A DNA stretch of 64,000 nt from Microvirga pudoricolor (lineage in GTDB: Bacteria; Pseudomonadota; Alphaproteobacteria; Rhizobiales; Beijerinckiaceae), in contig NZ_JAFEMB010000003.1 of NCBI RefSeq assembly GCF_016892705.1, forward strand, positions 412,434-476,433, written 5' to 3'. Shown piece after piece: positions 30,737 to 39,336 of this stretch; the stretch's first letter is position 1, and every line of letters starts with the position of its first letter. Made by a program: the position numbers and the translations under genes. The notes under the pieces are model-generated. The model searched no databases, was not told where the DNA came from, and saw nothing but the letters and a program-made list of their open reading frames with translations.

Positions 30737-30946
30737 ATGTTTATCGTGGAATTTTTTCGGATTAGGGAGATTGACGATGCCCGCGCTATTCTGGACCGCA
30801 TTGAACACGATACCACAAGCCTGAACGATGCAAAGATGAGAGCGCTGTCGCTCTTTGAGACGTTAAGTATGCCGCAGAAGCCGGATGGTTTGAGGATACT
30901 CGACCAAGGTGGAGACGAGGTCTTTAGGTGGCGTCCAGGAAGCTAA
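30737..30946 (+). CDS. Small hypothetical protein
   Basis: 69 residues. Strand-helix start (MFIVEFFRIREIDDARAILDRIEHD) and a C-terminal Gly-rich turn. The ATG is preceded by GGGGGCTGAGG, and it begins 13 bases after the previous stop, so the genes from 29720 to here probably form one transcript. The family is not recognised. Confidence 0.6.
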   Translation: MFIVEFFRIREIDDARAILDRIEHDTTSLNDAKMRALSLFETLSMPQKPDGLRILDQGGDEVFRWRPGS

Positions 30947-30957
30947 CGCGGCTGATC

Positions 30958-30976
30958 AAAACCCCGTTGGGGTAAA
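30958..30976 (-). terminator. Short intrinsic-terminator-like hairpin
   Basis: ACCCC-GTT-GGGGT at 30961-30973 folds into a 5-bp stem. Read on the minus strand it is followed by TTTT, so it could end transcripts coming from the small membrane-protein genes at 31163-31543. On the plus strand there is no T-run. Confidence 0.4.
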
Positions 30977-31162
30977 ACAGCAAGTCAACCCTGCTTCATG
31001 GACTGTTTGAGCTGATGCAGTTGCTAATCAACTCAGCCAAGTGGTGACAGTCCAGAACACCAATAAGACTGCGACGCCTACCGGAACCCTAGTAAGGCCC
31101 CAACGCCAAAGCTGCCACCTCGCTTGTCGATTGGTCGGCGATGTTCCATGAGGCCTCACTGG

Positions 31163-31357
31163 CTACTCATGGGGCACAGCTTCAATAGCACTTGGACTAT
31201 TGATATAAGGCGTCCCCAAACCAAAATTGATGGCCCAGAAGCAAAGCCCAATTCCAACAACGACGGCAAGCCAGTTCAAAGAACGCCCAACGGTGCGATC
31301 AAGATCTAAGGCAGCCTGCGGTCTGCTATTCTTCGGTGGCGGCATAGGGGTCGGCAT
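31163..31357 (-). CDS. Small single-pass membrane protein A
   Basis: About 64 residues: a Pro-rich cytoplasmic start, one hydrophobic helix (LNWLAVVVGIGLCFWAINFGL) and a short tail. ATG 31357 is preferred because GGAG lies 6 bases upstream; ATG 31378 is an alternative. The helix carries the pattern NW-x-A, G-x-C-x-WAI and GL that recurs in the next small gene upstream, so the two look like duplicates. Function unknown. Confidence 0.6.
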   Translation of the reverse strand: MPTPMPPPKNSRPQAALDLDRTVGRSLNWLAVVVGIGLCFWAINFGLGTPYINSPSAIEAVPHE

Positions 31358-31396
31358 AACTATCTCCAAAGCTGACATTGCAAAAATGGTATGCTG

Positions 31397-31543
31397 CTAG
31401 ATTAGGCCCCAACTGATGGCCCAGAGGCAGAAGCCGAGACTAAAGGTGATCGCCACCCAGTTGACTGGGCCATTTCGCCACCACAAAAGTTTGGTGGTAA
31501 AGCTGTCATAGAATGTAATGGGGTGCGTGAGTTTCGTTGCCAT
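31397..31543 (-). CDS. Small single-pass membrane protein B
   Basis: 48 residues from ATG 31543, which has GGAGG at good spacing upstream; the frame is open further but without a ribosome site. Hydrophilic start (MATKLTHPITFYDSFTTK), then a single helix (VNWVAITFSLGFCLWAISWGL) ending the protein. Closely similar in its helix to the protein at 31163. The two form a probable two-gene unit. Function unknown. Confidence 0.6.
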   Translation of the reverse strand: MATKLTHPITFYDSFTTKLLWWRNGPVNWVAITFSLGFCLWAISWGLI

Positions 31544-31903
31544 GACGACCTCCAAAGCCAAGAGCGCTTTGGGGCGCAGGATCACGCCGGAAAGATCGGA
31601 TGCTGACTAAGGGGCATCCAACGGAGTCATTCTCGGCCTAGATTGTGTTCTAGTCGAGACAGGTTCTTCCGCCTCTACCTCGCAAAGCTGCAAATGCACC
31701 GTGTAAAGGTGGAAGGGCCCAAATGCCGAGTAATCAAAGACACGATTAACTCCCGTTCAGAAGTCTGGTTTTCCCTTACTTCGGGCAAGAGATGCTCGGT
31801 TCTCGGCGAACCCTCAAGTCAATCATGCAGTAACACTGATCCCGGACCACCGCATGGGGGCTGGCCATCATTATCATGTGCGAATTGCCGTATATTCCCA
31901 TTG
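31544..31903. other. Spacer without a recognisable gene
   Basis: Separates the small membrane-protein pair from the degenerate Crp-type gene. A plus-strand frame runs through it (open from 31643) but its translation has no domain character. It may hold decayed coding sequence for the missing nucleotide-binding domain of the Crp-type gene. Confidence 0.4.
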
Positions 31904-32581
31904 ATGGAGCTCCACCTGACGTTACTCAGCCACCTTACTGGATCGAGGGTGATGCACGGGCTGCAACCTTGGACCTTCAGCCACTCGAAGCGATGTCCAT
32001 CAATTTCCTTCGGCATCCCTCGCCACATTCCCGATCCGCAAAGCCTGCACTTAAAGGTTCTGGACATCAGCATCGGCACCATCACCACCGGCCGGCTGGG
32101 ATTCGTTACCCACGAGGTCCTGTACGACCTCTGCACCCGCTACCCGCGTATCGCCGCCGCCTTCTGGCGTGAGACCCTTTTCGAGGGGGCGATCTGCCGG
32201 GAAAGGGTGGCCAATGTCGGATGCCGCGAGGCCTACAATCGGATGACCCACCGCGTGTGCGAGCTGCTTGTGCGCCTGAGGGCCGTTGGTTTGGCCAAGG
32301 ACTACTCGTGCGACCTGCCGATCGCCCAGGGCGAGTTCGCCGATGCGCTCGGCATCACGCCGGTTCACGTCAACCGGGGTGTCCAGCAGATGCGGGCCGA
32401 CGGCCTGATCAAGCTGAGTGGCGAGCGGCTGAGCATTCCCGACTGGGAGAAGTTGAAGCAAGTGGGCGAGTTCGACCCGACTTACCTGCATCTGGAGAGC
32501 ATCAGGCCGCTGCATGAGCTTCACCTTTCAACCTATACGCGTTGCGACAGGCTTCGACGGGGAAGGCATGATGGTACTTGA
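31904..32581 (+). pseudogene. Crp/Fnr-type regulator with degenerate N-terminal half
   Basis: The C-terminal two-thirds are clearly Crp/Fnr: ISFGIPRHIPDPQSLHLKVLD, a dimerisation helix ending near LLVRLRAVGL, and the helix-turn-helix GEFADALGITPVHVNRGVQQMRADGLI. The cyclic-nucleotide-like beta-barrel start, present in the intact relative at 41691, cannot be recognised in any frame; the region before residue 40 looks non-homologous. It is either a decayed gene or a truncated regulator translated from an internal start. The end overlaps the next small gene. Confidence 0.6.
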
Positions 32582-32738
32582 CGGGGAGCAGCGGCTGGTG
32601 GCAGAGCTGGTTCGCCTCTCGGAAGACAACGAGGTGGCTCCAGGGCAGTGGTATCTGGAAGCAGGCTTTGGCTGCATCGACGGAGTGAAATCACCCGACC
32701 TTCTCCAATCTAGATCTCGCCCAGGATTGGATCGGTGA
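32514..32738 (+). CDS. Small conserved hypothetical protein
   Basis: 74 residues, starting inside the 3' end of the Crp-type gene in another frame. The pattern of a strand (FQPIRVATGFDGEGMMVL), then QRLVAELVRLS and PGQWYLEAGFG resembles a small family common in Rhizobiales, in which LVAVLVRL and GRWFLEAGFG are the conserved blocks. Function unknown. Confidence 0.6.
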   Translation: MSFTFQPIRVATGFDGEGMMVLDGEQRLVAELVRLSEDNEVAPGQWYLEAGFGCIDGVKSPDLLQSRSRPGLDR

Positions 32739-32990
32739 GCGGGTCGCCCATCGATCCTGAAACGAGGCAGGTTGTCCGGATAAGGTGATCGCCAGCGTGA
32801 GGGTGTCCAGCAGCACCTTCCCTCAGGCAGGCTTCACCACACTCAAGGCGCCCCATAACCTCAGGCAAATATAGGACTGGCAGCCCGGGATGCTCGCTAT
32901 GCCGACCGAAAGGCGCGCAAGCGAGATGAGCCGGAACCCTGCCGAACACTTCAACTTCCCTCATCGCACCCAAATCATACCGGATAGGCC

Positions 32991-34139
32991 ATGAACGAGT
33001 TTGAGGAGAACAAGTCGGACACCCCTGAACGAACCGTGTCTGAGCGTCACATCGAAGCGGTTCGGCAGCAAGGCGGGATGTTCGTCGAGGCGGTTCGACG
33101 AACCCGTATGCCGATGCTCGTGACCGACGCCACCCTGCCAGGCAACCCGATTGTTTTTGCCAACCAATCCTTCGTTGACCTGTCGGGCTATAGCATAGGC
33201 GAGCTGCTTGGGCAGGATCCGCACTTTATGAACGGCGAAAGCACTGACCCTGAGGCCATCCGGCGCTATGAGGCTGCGATCCTGGCGGGGCGGGACGAGA
33301 CCCTGGAGATCCTCCAGTACCGCAAGGACGGTAGCCCGTTTCGAGCTATGCTGTTCGCCAGTCCAGTGGACGACGGCCAAGGCATCGTCACCAATCATTT
33401 CCTCTCCTATCTCGACATCACCCGACGCTACGACGCCGAAGAAGACCTTCGGACCCTTGCTTCTGAGCTGGAGGCCCGCGTGGCGGCCAGGACCCAAGAG
33501 TTGGAAGCTATCAACGCCAGACTGTCAGTTCTAGTCACGGAGCGGGAGCTGCTGCTGGTCGAGGTCAACCACCGCGCCAAGAACAGCCTTGCCATTGCGG
33601 CCTCCCTCTTCGCGATCCAGGGACGACGGCAGCCGGACCCGGCCGTCAGGGCTCTTTTCGAGGAGGCCCAGGACCGTCTCAACGCCATGGCGCGGGTGCA
33701 CGACCTCCTCAGCAGGTCAGAGAAGGCTCAACGTGTCGACGTGTCCGTGTACGTGGCGGACCTGTGCCAGGCCCTGAGGCCGATCACGGAAAACGATGAC
33801 CGCATCCGTCTTGCGGTAAAGATGGAGGATGCAATCCTGGTGAATGCCGACACGGCGGTTCCGCTTGGCATTGTGCTGACGGAACTGCTTACCAATGCTG
33901 TCAAGTACGCTTTTCCCGCTCCCCGCTCAGGGACGATCCTTGTTCAGGCGCGCCGCAGCCAGCCGGGATGGATCGAACTGGCCGTTCAGGACGATGGGAT
34001 TGGGATGTCGACTCTGCGGGAAGGATCGCTCGGCTATGGCCTTGTTCGGTCTCTCGTTCAGCAGATCAGGGGTGAGTTCGATATTCGGAGCGAAGGCGGA
34101 TTGACGGTCACGATCTCGTTCCCAGAGGCGGCCCATTAG
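32991..34139 (+). CDS. HisKA_2 sensor kinase with LOV-like PAS domain lacking the photoactive Cys
   Basis: 382 residues, soluble. The PAS domain (about 40-150) has the LOV layout: IVFANQSFVDLSGYS, then GQDPHFMNGESTDPEA, where the canonical GRNCRFLQG has Pro in place of Cys, so no flavin-cysteinyl adduct can form. A coiled-coil linker leads to the H-box EVNHRAKNSLAIAASL and HATPase motifs LLTNAVKYAFP and DDGIGMS. It may sense redox state or a ligand instead of light (inference). The response regulator gene downstream is its likely partner. Confidence 0.9.
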   Translation: MNEFEENKSDTPERTVSERHIEAVRQQGGMFVEAVRRTRMPMLVTDATLPGNPIVFANQSFVDLSGYSIGELLGQDPHFMNGESTDPEAIRRYEAAILAGRDETLEILQYRKDGSPFRAMLFASPVDDGQGIVTNHFLSYLDITRRYDAEEDLRTLASELEARVAARTQELEAINARLSVLVTERELLLVEVNHRAKNSLAIAASLFAIQGRRQPDPAVRALFEEAQDRLNAMARVHDLLSRSEKAQRVDVSVYVADLCQALRPITENDDRIRLAVKMEDAILVNADTAVPLGIVLTELLTNAVKYAFPAPRSGTILVQARRSQPGWIELAVQDDGIGMSTLREGSLGYGLVRSLVQQIRGEFDIRSEGGLTVTISFPEAAH

Positions 34140-34234
34140 GCGGCAGAACAAAGTCCAGACAGCGCAATGGATGGTGACGCCGATTGAAACCGCGGTTCGC
34201 AAGAACCGAATGTCATTGTGGCCTTAGGAACGAA

Positions 34235-34248
34235 GGGGATTAATCCCC
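34235..34248. promoter_or_regulatory. Perfect 14-base palindrome before the response regulator
   Basis: GGGGATTAATCCCC is perfectly self-complementary and lies 12 bases before the ATG at 34261. It could be an operator, or a hairpin that hides or replaces the ribosome site of the response regulator, whose start codon is already abnormal. Confidence 0.35.
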
Positions 34249-34276
34249 ATTCCATTCAACATGCTCGAGAACAAAT

Positions 34277-34639
34277 CTGACATTCGCGCTCATTCTCGTC
34301 GTCGAGGACGAAGCTCTCGTCCGCATGATGCTGTTGAGTGTGTTGGATGACGTTGGCTTCAAGGTCATGGAGGCGGCCCACGCGGACGAGGCGCTGCATA
34401 TTCTTGCGGCAGTTCCCGACGTCCGGGTGGTCGTCACGGACGTGGAAATGCCACGCGGGAGCATCAATGGATTCGAGCTCGCCCGCAGAGTGCGGAATGA
34501 TCGACAGGATATTGGGGTTGTAATTGCATCAGAGCACGTTGCCCCCGCAACCAGTAAGTTGCCAGAGGGCGCCTATTTCGTCGAAAAGCCTGTTCGCCCT
34601 GAAAGACTGCTTGAGTTCATCCGAGCATTGCTCAGCTAG
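34277..34639 (+). CDS. Single-domain response regulator with abnormal start
   Basis: About 120 residues of receiver domain: acidic pocket ILVVEDEALVRMM, phospho-acceptor Asp in VVVTDVEMPRG, and conserved Lys in YFVEKPVRPE. The frame has no ATG, GTG or TTG between the upstream in-frame TAA (near 34242) and the acidic pocket; CTG 34277 or ATT 34292 would be needed. ATG 34325 would remove the pocket. ATG 34261 is in a neighbouring frame (MLENKSDIR), so a one-base shift may have broken the gene. Probable partner of the kinase at 32991. Confidence 0.7.
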   Translation: MTFALILVVEDEALVRMMLLSVLDDVGFKVMEAAHADEALHILAAVPDVRVVVTDVEMPRGSINGFELARRVRNDRQDIGVVIASEHVAPATSKLPEGAYFVEKPVRPERLLEFIRALLS

Positions 34640-34699
34640 GGTTGAGAGTGCTACGGGCGCTCGCTTGTAGCACCGGAGCACGGCATAGGTTGTGCTCGG

Positions 34700-35434
34700 T
34701 TACGGGCGATCAGCAAAGAGTGAATCGTTCCGGGTGCGCCATGCGTCATCCGACAGCCACTTGAAATCCTGATCCGGCATGTGTGGGACGGTCTTGACCG
34801 TCGCCTCAGCCATGGGAAGAAAGAAGCTATCGCGTTCCTGTGAGACCTTGAGGGAGCGGATCGGCACGACGATGCTGTCCTTGCCAGGGGTGAAGAACCC
34901 GCCTGATGCCACAATCGCGTAATCACGGCGGTCTTTGGTGCCAAACACGATATTCCGGACTTCACCTACGATCTTGTCATCGGCGCTGCGCACCTCGGCG
35001 CCGATGATCTGGTCCGCTCTCAGGCCCGGGGCAAGCTCCTCAATGTTGATCAGCGGCTTGGCATCCTTGTCAGCACGGCGCCCCCGGACTGCGCCGCGCT
35101 GGACCTTTGGCTCGCGCGCGCTCATCTGCGTCTCCGCATCCTCCTCGTCGTTGCCGCCCAGGGAGCTCATTGGGGGACCGGCGAGGAGTTCACGGATGTT
35201 GCCTAGGAGGCGCTCGCAATCCTCATGACGCCCGTAGGACCAGAGCGTGATCGCAGCGTCGCGCAAGTTGCGCAGGTCACGAACCGTCTGACGATTCGCC
35301 TTCCCGCGAAGCTCGGGCTTTTGCAGGATGGCTTCTTCGAGTTTGGCGTCCCCGATCTGGCAGTCGGCCAGGGCTGGTGTGACACCGAGCACGCTGAGGA
35401 GAGCGACCGTAAGGAAAATTGCCGGCGGTTTCAT
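34700..35434 (-). CDS. Exported PRC-barrel domain protein
   Basis: 244 residues. The signal peptide (IFLTVALLSVLGVTPALA) is followed by a helical segment containing two Cys (CQIGDAKLEE, HEDCERLLGN), a charged linker and a C-terminal PRC-barrel: LRADQIIGAEVRSADDKIVGEVRNIVFG, then DYAIVASGGFF and SIVVPIRSL. Periplasmic PRC-barrel proteins are common in Methylobacteriaceae stress regions; the ligand is unknown. Monocistronic, opposite to the response regulator. Confidence 0.85.
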   Translation of the reverse strand: MKPPAIFLTVALLSVLGVTPALADCQIGDAKLEEAILQKPELRGKANRQTVRDLRNLRDAAITLWSYGRHEDCERLLGNIRELLAGPPMSSLGGNDEEDAETQMSAREPKVQRGAVRGRRADKDAKPLINIEELAPGLRADQIIGAEVRSADDKIVGEVRNIVFGTKDRRDYAIVASGGFFTPGKDSIVVPIRSLKVSQERDSFFLPMAEATVKTVPHMPDQDFKWLSDDAWRTRNDSLFADRP

Positions 35435-35742
35435 AGGTGGTCCGTTCTGTAGGAAAGGCAGGTTGCCAGATAAAATCCGTCCGCTGCCGCCTGCAATACG
35501 AACCTGGAACGATGGAAGTTGCCGCCCATACCTATGGCATGTCTAAGATATGTGCTTAAACAAAACGCGTGCTTATTGAGACGAGGACTTCGTCTGAGCA
35601 GTGACAGTCAATTATACACATATGAACATGCAATCGTACCTATAAACATGGTGTAAATTGTCGTTAATACATTAAGACAACCATCGATAAGCCATCATGT
35701 GAATCGTATTCTTCTGGGAGGAAACGCAGTAAGGACAGTGAT
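35435..35742. other. AT-rich spacer
   Basis: No gene seen. Bases 35560-35700 are AT-rich and probably contain promoters for the divergent PRC-barrel and DUF2934 genes. Confidence 0.4.
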
Positions 35743-35958
35743 ATGGTACAGCATGCCGATGAGACACGGGATCGGGTCAGACGGCGCGCCTACGAGCTTT
35801 GGGAGCACCACGGCCGCTCTGAAGGACATGAGGCGGCGTTTTGGCATCAAGCCGAGCGTGAGCTGAAGGGTGAAGCGAGCATTCGCGACACCCGCAAAGG
35901 CGTCACCGCGAATGCTGCTACAGCCAGGAGCGGTTCCGGCTCTGACGGGCCGGGCTAG
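35743..35958 (+). CDS. DUF2934 domain protein
   Basis: 71 residues. DUF2934 is recognised in the first half: RVRRRAYELWEHHGRSEGHEAAFWHQAE matches the RIRERAYELWE-x-x-GRPEG-x-x-x-x-W-x-x-AE pattern. The tail is Gly/Ser-rich and disordered. The family is abundant in Rhizobiales; the function is unknown. Stand-alone gene. Confidence 0.85.
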   Translation: MVQHADETRDRVRRRAYELWEHHGRSEGHEAAFWHQAERELKGEASIRDTRKGVTANAATARSGSGSDGPG

Positions 35959-36038
35959 AGGGCGGTAAGTCCATCGAAGCTCATGCTCGGCGGATCGGTC
36001 TGGAGTATCCTTCGCGATCTTCACTGCTGGACAATCGA

Positions 36039-36350
36039 TCATTGTTGATCCTCGCCCGGGTTGCGTCGGCAGACGCCCCGGGTGTGCTTCTCGATGGCCG
36101 CTAAAGCGGCATCAAGGGATGCAAAGGCTCCACGCTCAATGCCGGCCATGGTCTCTAGGGCATGGCCGGCCGGGTGAATGGTGAACTGCTGTGCAGATGC
36201 TTCCTCAATCCGGCCCATCGGACGACCGAGCAGGTCCGTCAGATTCCATGCCCTGCTTTCGCTGGTCGGTGTCACGATTACATCCAAGCTTGCCCCCTGC
36301 ACTGCGCATGAATCCATATGGGCCGTCAGTCTCACACCTAAATCTCGCAA
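36039..36350 (-). CDS. Hypothetical protein
   Basis: 103 residues. A beta-rich N-terminal part and the segment QFTIHPAGHALETMAGIERGAFASLDAALAAIEKH, the part most likely to be conserved, as a strand-helix unit typical of small stress-region proteins in this lineage. No signal peptide. An alternative start is the ATG at 36317. The family is not recognised. Confidence 0.55.
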   Translation of the reverse strand: MRDLGVRLTAHMDSCAVQGASLDVIVTPTSESRAWNLTDLLGRPMGRIEEASAQQFTIHPAGHALETMAGIERGAFASLDAALAAIEKHTRGVCRRNPGEDQQ

Positions 36351-36612
36351 ACACAGCGTGTTCCCGTGCGTTTCCAGCCGGCCGGTAAAGGACGGATCGG
36401 CTGCGCTTCAGAACTGCTCTGTGCGACGGGAAGGCTGCTCCCGCAGTAAGTGGCGTCTTTGCTCTGGTAAGATGGGCGCATTGACGTAAAACGCTGCGCG
36501 TGCGGAGCGTTGCGTCTGCCTCATGATTGCTGGGAGCACTCCGCAGCGCCGGCCGACTGTCATGATCAAGCCTTGGAAGTGCGAAGGTCCTCCTATGAGG
36601 CTGGTTGTCCAA

Positions 36613-36885
36613 TCAAGCATCGTGGGATCCCGAAGCATCCCGTGCTAGTGCGGCGTCGAGAGCTTCCGGAGTGACCGAGATTGCTTGGAAGGACCCTGTT
36701 CCACCCTGACCGAGGGGTAGAAAGATCACGGTGGCAACACGGCGGTAGGCCAAGAACGACAAACCCTCGATAGGCTCCTCGTCAGTCTGGATCGTGTAGG
36801 TTCCGGATGGTTGGCTCTCCTCCAGTCCAGCCAGAAAGAACGGCCGTGCAAACGTGATCATCTTCGATGTGGTGCGCAGGTTCAT
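36613..36885 (-). CDS. Small conserved hypothetical protein
   Basis: 90 residues from ATG 36885, which has AAGGGGAAC upstream. The protein is beta-rich: SKMITFARPFFLAGLE, GTYTIQTDEEPIEGLSFLAYRRVATVIFL, and a helix VTPEALDAALARDA. The pattern of FxRPF-x-L-x-G and GTY-x-(I/V)-x-TDEE recurs in small Methylobacteriaceae proteins. Function unknown. Probably cotranscribed with the gene at 36917. Confidence 0.65.
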   Translation of the reverse strand: MNLRTTSKMITFARPFFLAGLEESQPSGTYTIQTDEEPIEGLSFLAYRRVATVIFLPLGQGGTGSFQAISVTPEALDAALARDASGSHDA

Positions 36886-36916
36886 GGCCGTTCCCCTTGT
36901 CTCACTAGGGTTGGGC

Positions 36917-37261
36917 CTAGACCCCAACCTTGTCAGCGCACGCAATGGCGACAAGGCGATTGCCTTCGGTCGTTCCGGGCATGGTCGCCCAGCCATTCTT
37001 CAACACGAGATCTCCCCGCTCGTAGGATGAGGCCGCTTTCAAAAGTACAATCCGCTCGGCCAGCTGCGGATCCCGCTTGGACTGATCGAGGCAGATCGAG
37101 GTCAGCGCCGTGACCACTTCGGTTCGCGACTGGTCCGTGGCCATCGGCTGAGCTGTGCCGCCTGTCACCCACCCGCCCCAGTTGAAGCCAATCACCGTCA
37201 CGGCAATTGCCCCGCAGGCCACGCCGTATAGACCTGGTGTCAGCCATTCTCGGGTTTTCAT
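36917..37261 (-). CDS. Small membrane-anchored hypothetical protein
   Basis: 114 residues. One N-terminal hydrophobic helix (LYGVACGAIAVTVIGFNWGGWV) without a clear cleavage site, then a soluble domain with two Cys (SICLDQ, IACADK) in a helical setting. ATG 37261 has AAGGAT upstream. The pair with the next gene on this strand suggests an operon. Function unknown. Confidence 0.65.
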   Translation of the reverse strand: MKTREWLTPGLYGVACGAIAVTVIGFNWGGWVTGGTAQPMATDQSRTEVVTALTSICLDQSKRDPQLAERIVLLKAASSYERGDLVLKNGWATMPGTTEGNRLVAIACADKVGV

Positions 37262-37512
37262 GGTAATTATCCTTTGGAAAGCGAAGAAAAAAGTGTCTCT
37301 TCCGTAAATAAGAACTTAGCACATATAAATATAATGCCCTAGATTTATTATCATCTAAGGGCTCTGTTTACTTTTTACATACGACCTATATCTTATGGAC
37401 GGCTACAGACAATTCCCCATGTGAGGGCGATGCATAATATTACAAGTAGCCCGGGGCGTTTTGACCAGAGCCTTAGGCTCTCATTTGCGAAGCCCGTATC
37501 AAGGAGGCTGCC

Positions 37513-38052
37513 ATGAAATTCCTGGTCCAGTTCAAGAGGTATCGACGCGGTGTCCTCGAGGTCATCCAGACACTGCCCATCGCCGTGATCGACAGTACTG
37601 CGGCCTTGGCGCTCGCAAGGAGCCCTACCGGGATGAGACACTGGCCAACCCGGACCGATGCTCTGCGTGTGATGGACGAGGGTGGCCGTACGCTGCTCGA
37701 CTGGGCAGTCCCGGCAGTGATCGCACAACTTGCCACCAACTCACCCCTCCCTGTTCCAAGGAAACCCACTGGCAAAGAGGCGCGCCCAGCGCCTTTCATG
37801 ATGGCGGCGCAGCCGGAAGTGGGCCCAACAGCGCGGCCCTCAGGCCGCCACCGTTTTGCCGTGGGACAGGCAGTCTCCTACGCGGAGGATGGTCAGCCCG
37901 AGATCTGGAAGGGCGGCTATGAGATTGTCAGGCTCGATGATCCACATCGTGAGCCGCAATACGCGATCAGAAGCGCCGATCAGTCGTATGACCGTATCGT
38001 ATATGAGCACGAACTCCGCGAGGATTTGGGTGCCCGCGCCCGGGGCCGTTGA
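37513..38052 (+). CDS. Hypothetical protein
   Basis: 179 residues with AGGAGG 7 bases before the ATG. The N-terminal part (MKFLVQFKRYRRGVLE, then helix and strand TDALRVMDEGGRTLLDW) is joined by a Pro-rich linker to a C-terminal beta-rich part (HRFAVGQAVSYAEDG, YEIVRLDDPHREPQYAIRS) resembling a small SH3-like barrel. No signal peptide. The family is not recognised. Confidence 0.65.
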   Translation: MKFLVQFKRYRRGVLEVIQTLPIAVIDSTAALALARSPTGMRHWPTRTDALRVMDEGGRTLLDWAVPAVIAQLATNSPLPVPRKPTGKEARPAPFMMAAQPEVGPTARPSGRHRFAVGQAVSYAEDGQPEIWKGGYEIVRLDDPHREPQYAIRSADQSYDRIVYEHELREDLGARARGR

Positions 38053-38160
38053 GCCCACACTTCCGGTTCGCCATTCGGGACGGCCAAGAACCTGCACCAA
38101 GCTACCGTGGAAGTGCGGCGAACCCGAGCCGTTGACTGCACGAAGGAAAGCGAGCAACAC

Positions 38161-38310
38161 ATGGTACAGAACATCCTCAATTTGGCGACATCGATCATGC
38201 GCAAGGTTTGGGGTGCGTTGACGCCTGCCCCAGCTCCCACCTTGCAACCAAGACCGCAACTCCATGGAAGGCGGGGGTATGGAGACGACACCATCAAACC
38301 GCTCGACTGA
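38161..38310 (+). CDS. Very small hypothetical protein
   Basis: 49 residues: helix (MVQNILNLATSIMRKVWGAL), Pro-rich centre, charged end. AAGGAA lies upstream. No family recognised; it could be noncoding. Confidence 0.35.
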   Translation: MVQNILNLATSIMRKVWGALTPAPAPTLQPRPQLHGRRGYGDDTIKPLD

Positions 38311-38485
38311 AATGTGAGAGCCTAGCCGCCTGGAAGAAGGGCTGCTCATCAGCGTCTCGCGTCGCTGGGCGAAAAGCGCAGGAGGCGAAACACGTCAGTG
38401 ACAGTTGCCTCGCCCACGCAGTCCGCGACCTTGTGCCAGATCGCTCTGTCTCGTCTCAGACCAACTCTAGGAGCCACGGACCGTA

Positions 38486-38839
38486 CTATTGCGCTCGGGG
38501 CTGTCTCGCTTCGCGGCGGATGTTTCCCAGCTCGTTGCGGTTATGTTCCATTTCCCGCCGGACTGCGCCAATATCTCGGCGCAAGTCCTCAGTCGAGCGC
38601 GTAATCTGCTGCGTGAGGTCCTGCAGGTCACCGCGGGTGATGGATGCGTCATTGCTGCCCTGCTGAACGCTCGCACAATCCGGCGTACCGTCGCGGCTGT
38701 AGCGCAGGCTCAGGGCGTCTCTCACCTTGAGATACACGCACCGTGTATCCGGATCGCGCCAAGTCACTGGCGGGTCTTCTTTTGCCGTTGCCGAGGTGGC
38801 GAGGAGCAACAGCCCCGCCATGATTGCAATCTCAATCAT
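38486..38839 (-). CDS. Small exported protein with coiled-coil tail
   Basis: About 117 residues from ATG 38839, preceded by GGGAGG. The signal peptide (IAIMAGLLLLATSATA) is followed by a part with two Cys (DTRCVYLKV, PDCASV), probably a disulfide, and then a long charged coiled coil (DLQDLTQQITRSTEDLRRDIG, RREMEHNRNELGNIRREA). Probably periplasmic. Function unknown. Confidence 0.65.
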   Translation of the reverse strand: MIEIAIMAGLLLLATSATAKEDPPVTWRDPDTRCVYLKVRDALSLRYSRDGTPDCASVQQGSNDASITRGDLQDLTQQITRSTEDLRRDIGAVRREMEHNRNELGNIRREARQPRAQ

Positions 38840-39084
38840 CAAGCCTCCCTCTGAGGAGGTGGGGCTGTGTGCTGGAAAGTCCATGTGGGCCTAGGAGATA
38901 CCACCTCAATAAGAGTGCACGGTGTCCGCTGTGGAGACGAGACTCCCGTTCGTTGAACGGCGGGCCGGATGACGAAATTATCCCTGATTTTGCAAGAGAC
39001 CTCAGAGCTCCTGGTCTGGAGGTGGGCTTTCCGGAACAGGGCGGGACTGGTGGTGTTAGCCTTAGGGCAGTCTCGGAGGTTGAT

Positions 39085-39270
39085 ATGAAGCACCAGGATA
39101 TGGGGCACACTATCATCGTCAACGCCATCCAATTTGCCCTCCAGCAGGCGCGAAATGAGTCCGGCGGCCCCGGAGACGTCATACCGCCCGAGGAGCGGGT
39201 GAATCTCGCAAGAGCAATATTGGCAGCCCTTTCTGAACAAGGTTTCGAGGCAACACGAGCGCCATTGTAG
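39085..39270 (+). CDS. Small hypothetical protein
   Basis: 61 residues. GGAGG precedes the ATG by about 6 bases. Two helices (HTIIVNAIQFALQQAR, PEERVNLARAILAALSEQG) with a short linker. Likely a compact helical protein; the family is unknown. Confidence 0.55.
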   Translation: MKHQDMGHTIIVNAIQFALQQARNESGGPGDVIPPEERVNLARAILAALSEQGFEATRAPL

Positions 39271-39336
39271 CCACGCTAGTCCACCACCAGACGACAGGGT
39301 TCGGCCAAGAGTTTTCCTTGAGAAGGATGCGATCCA

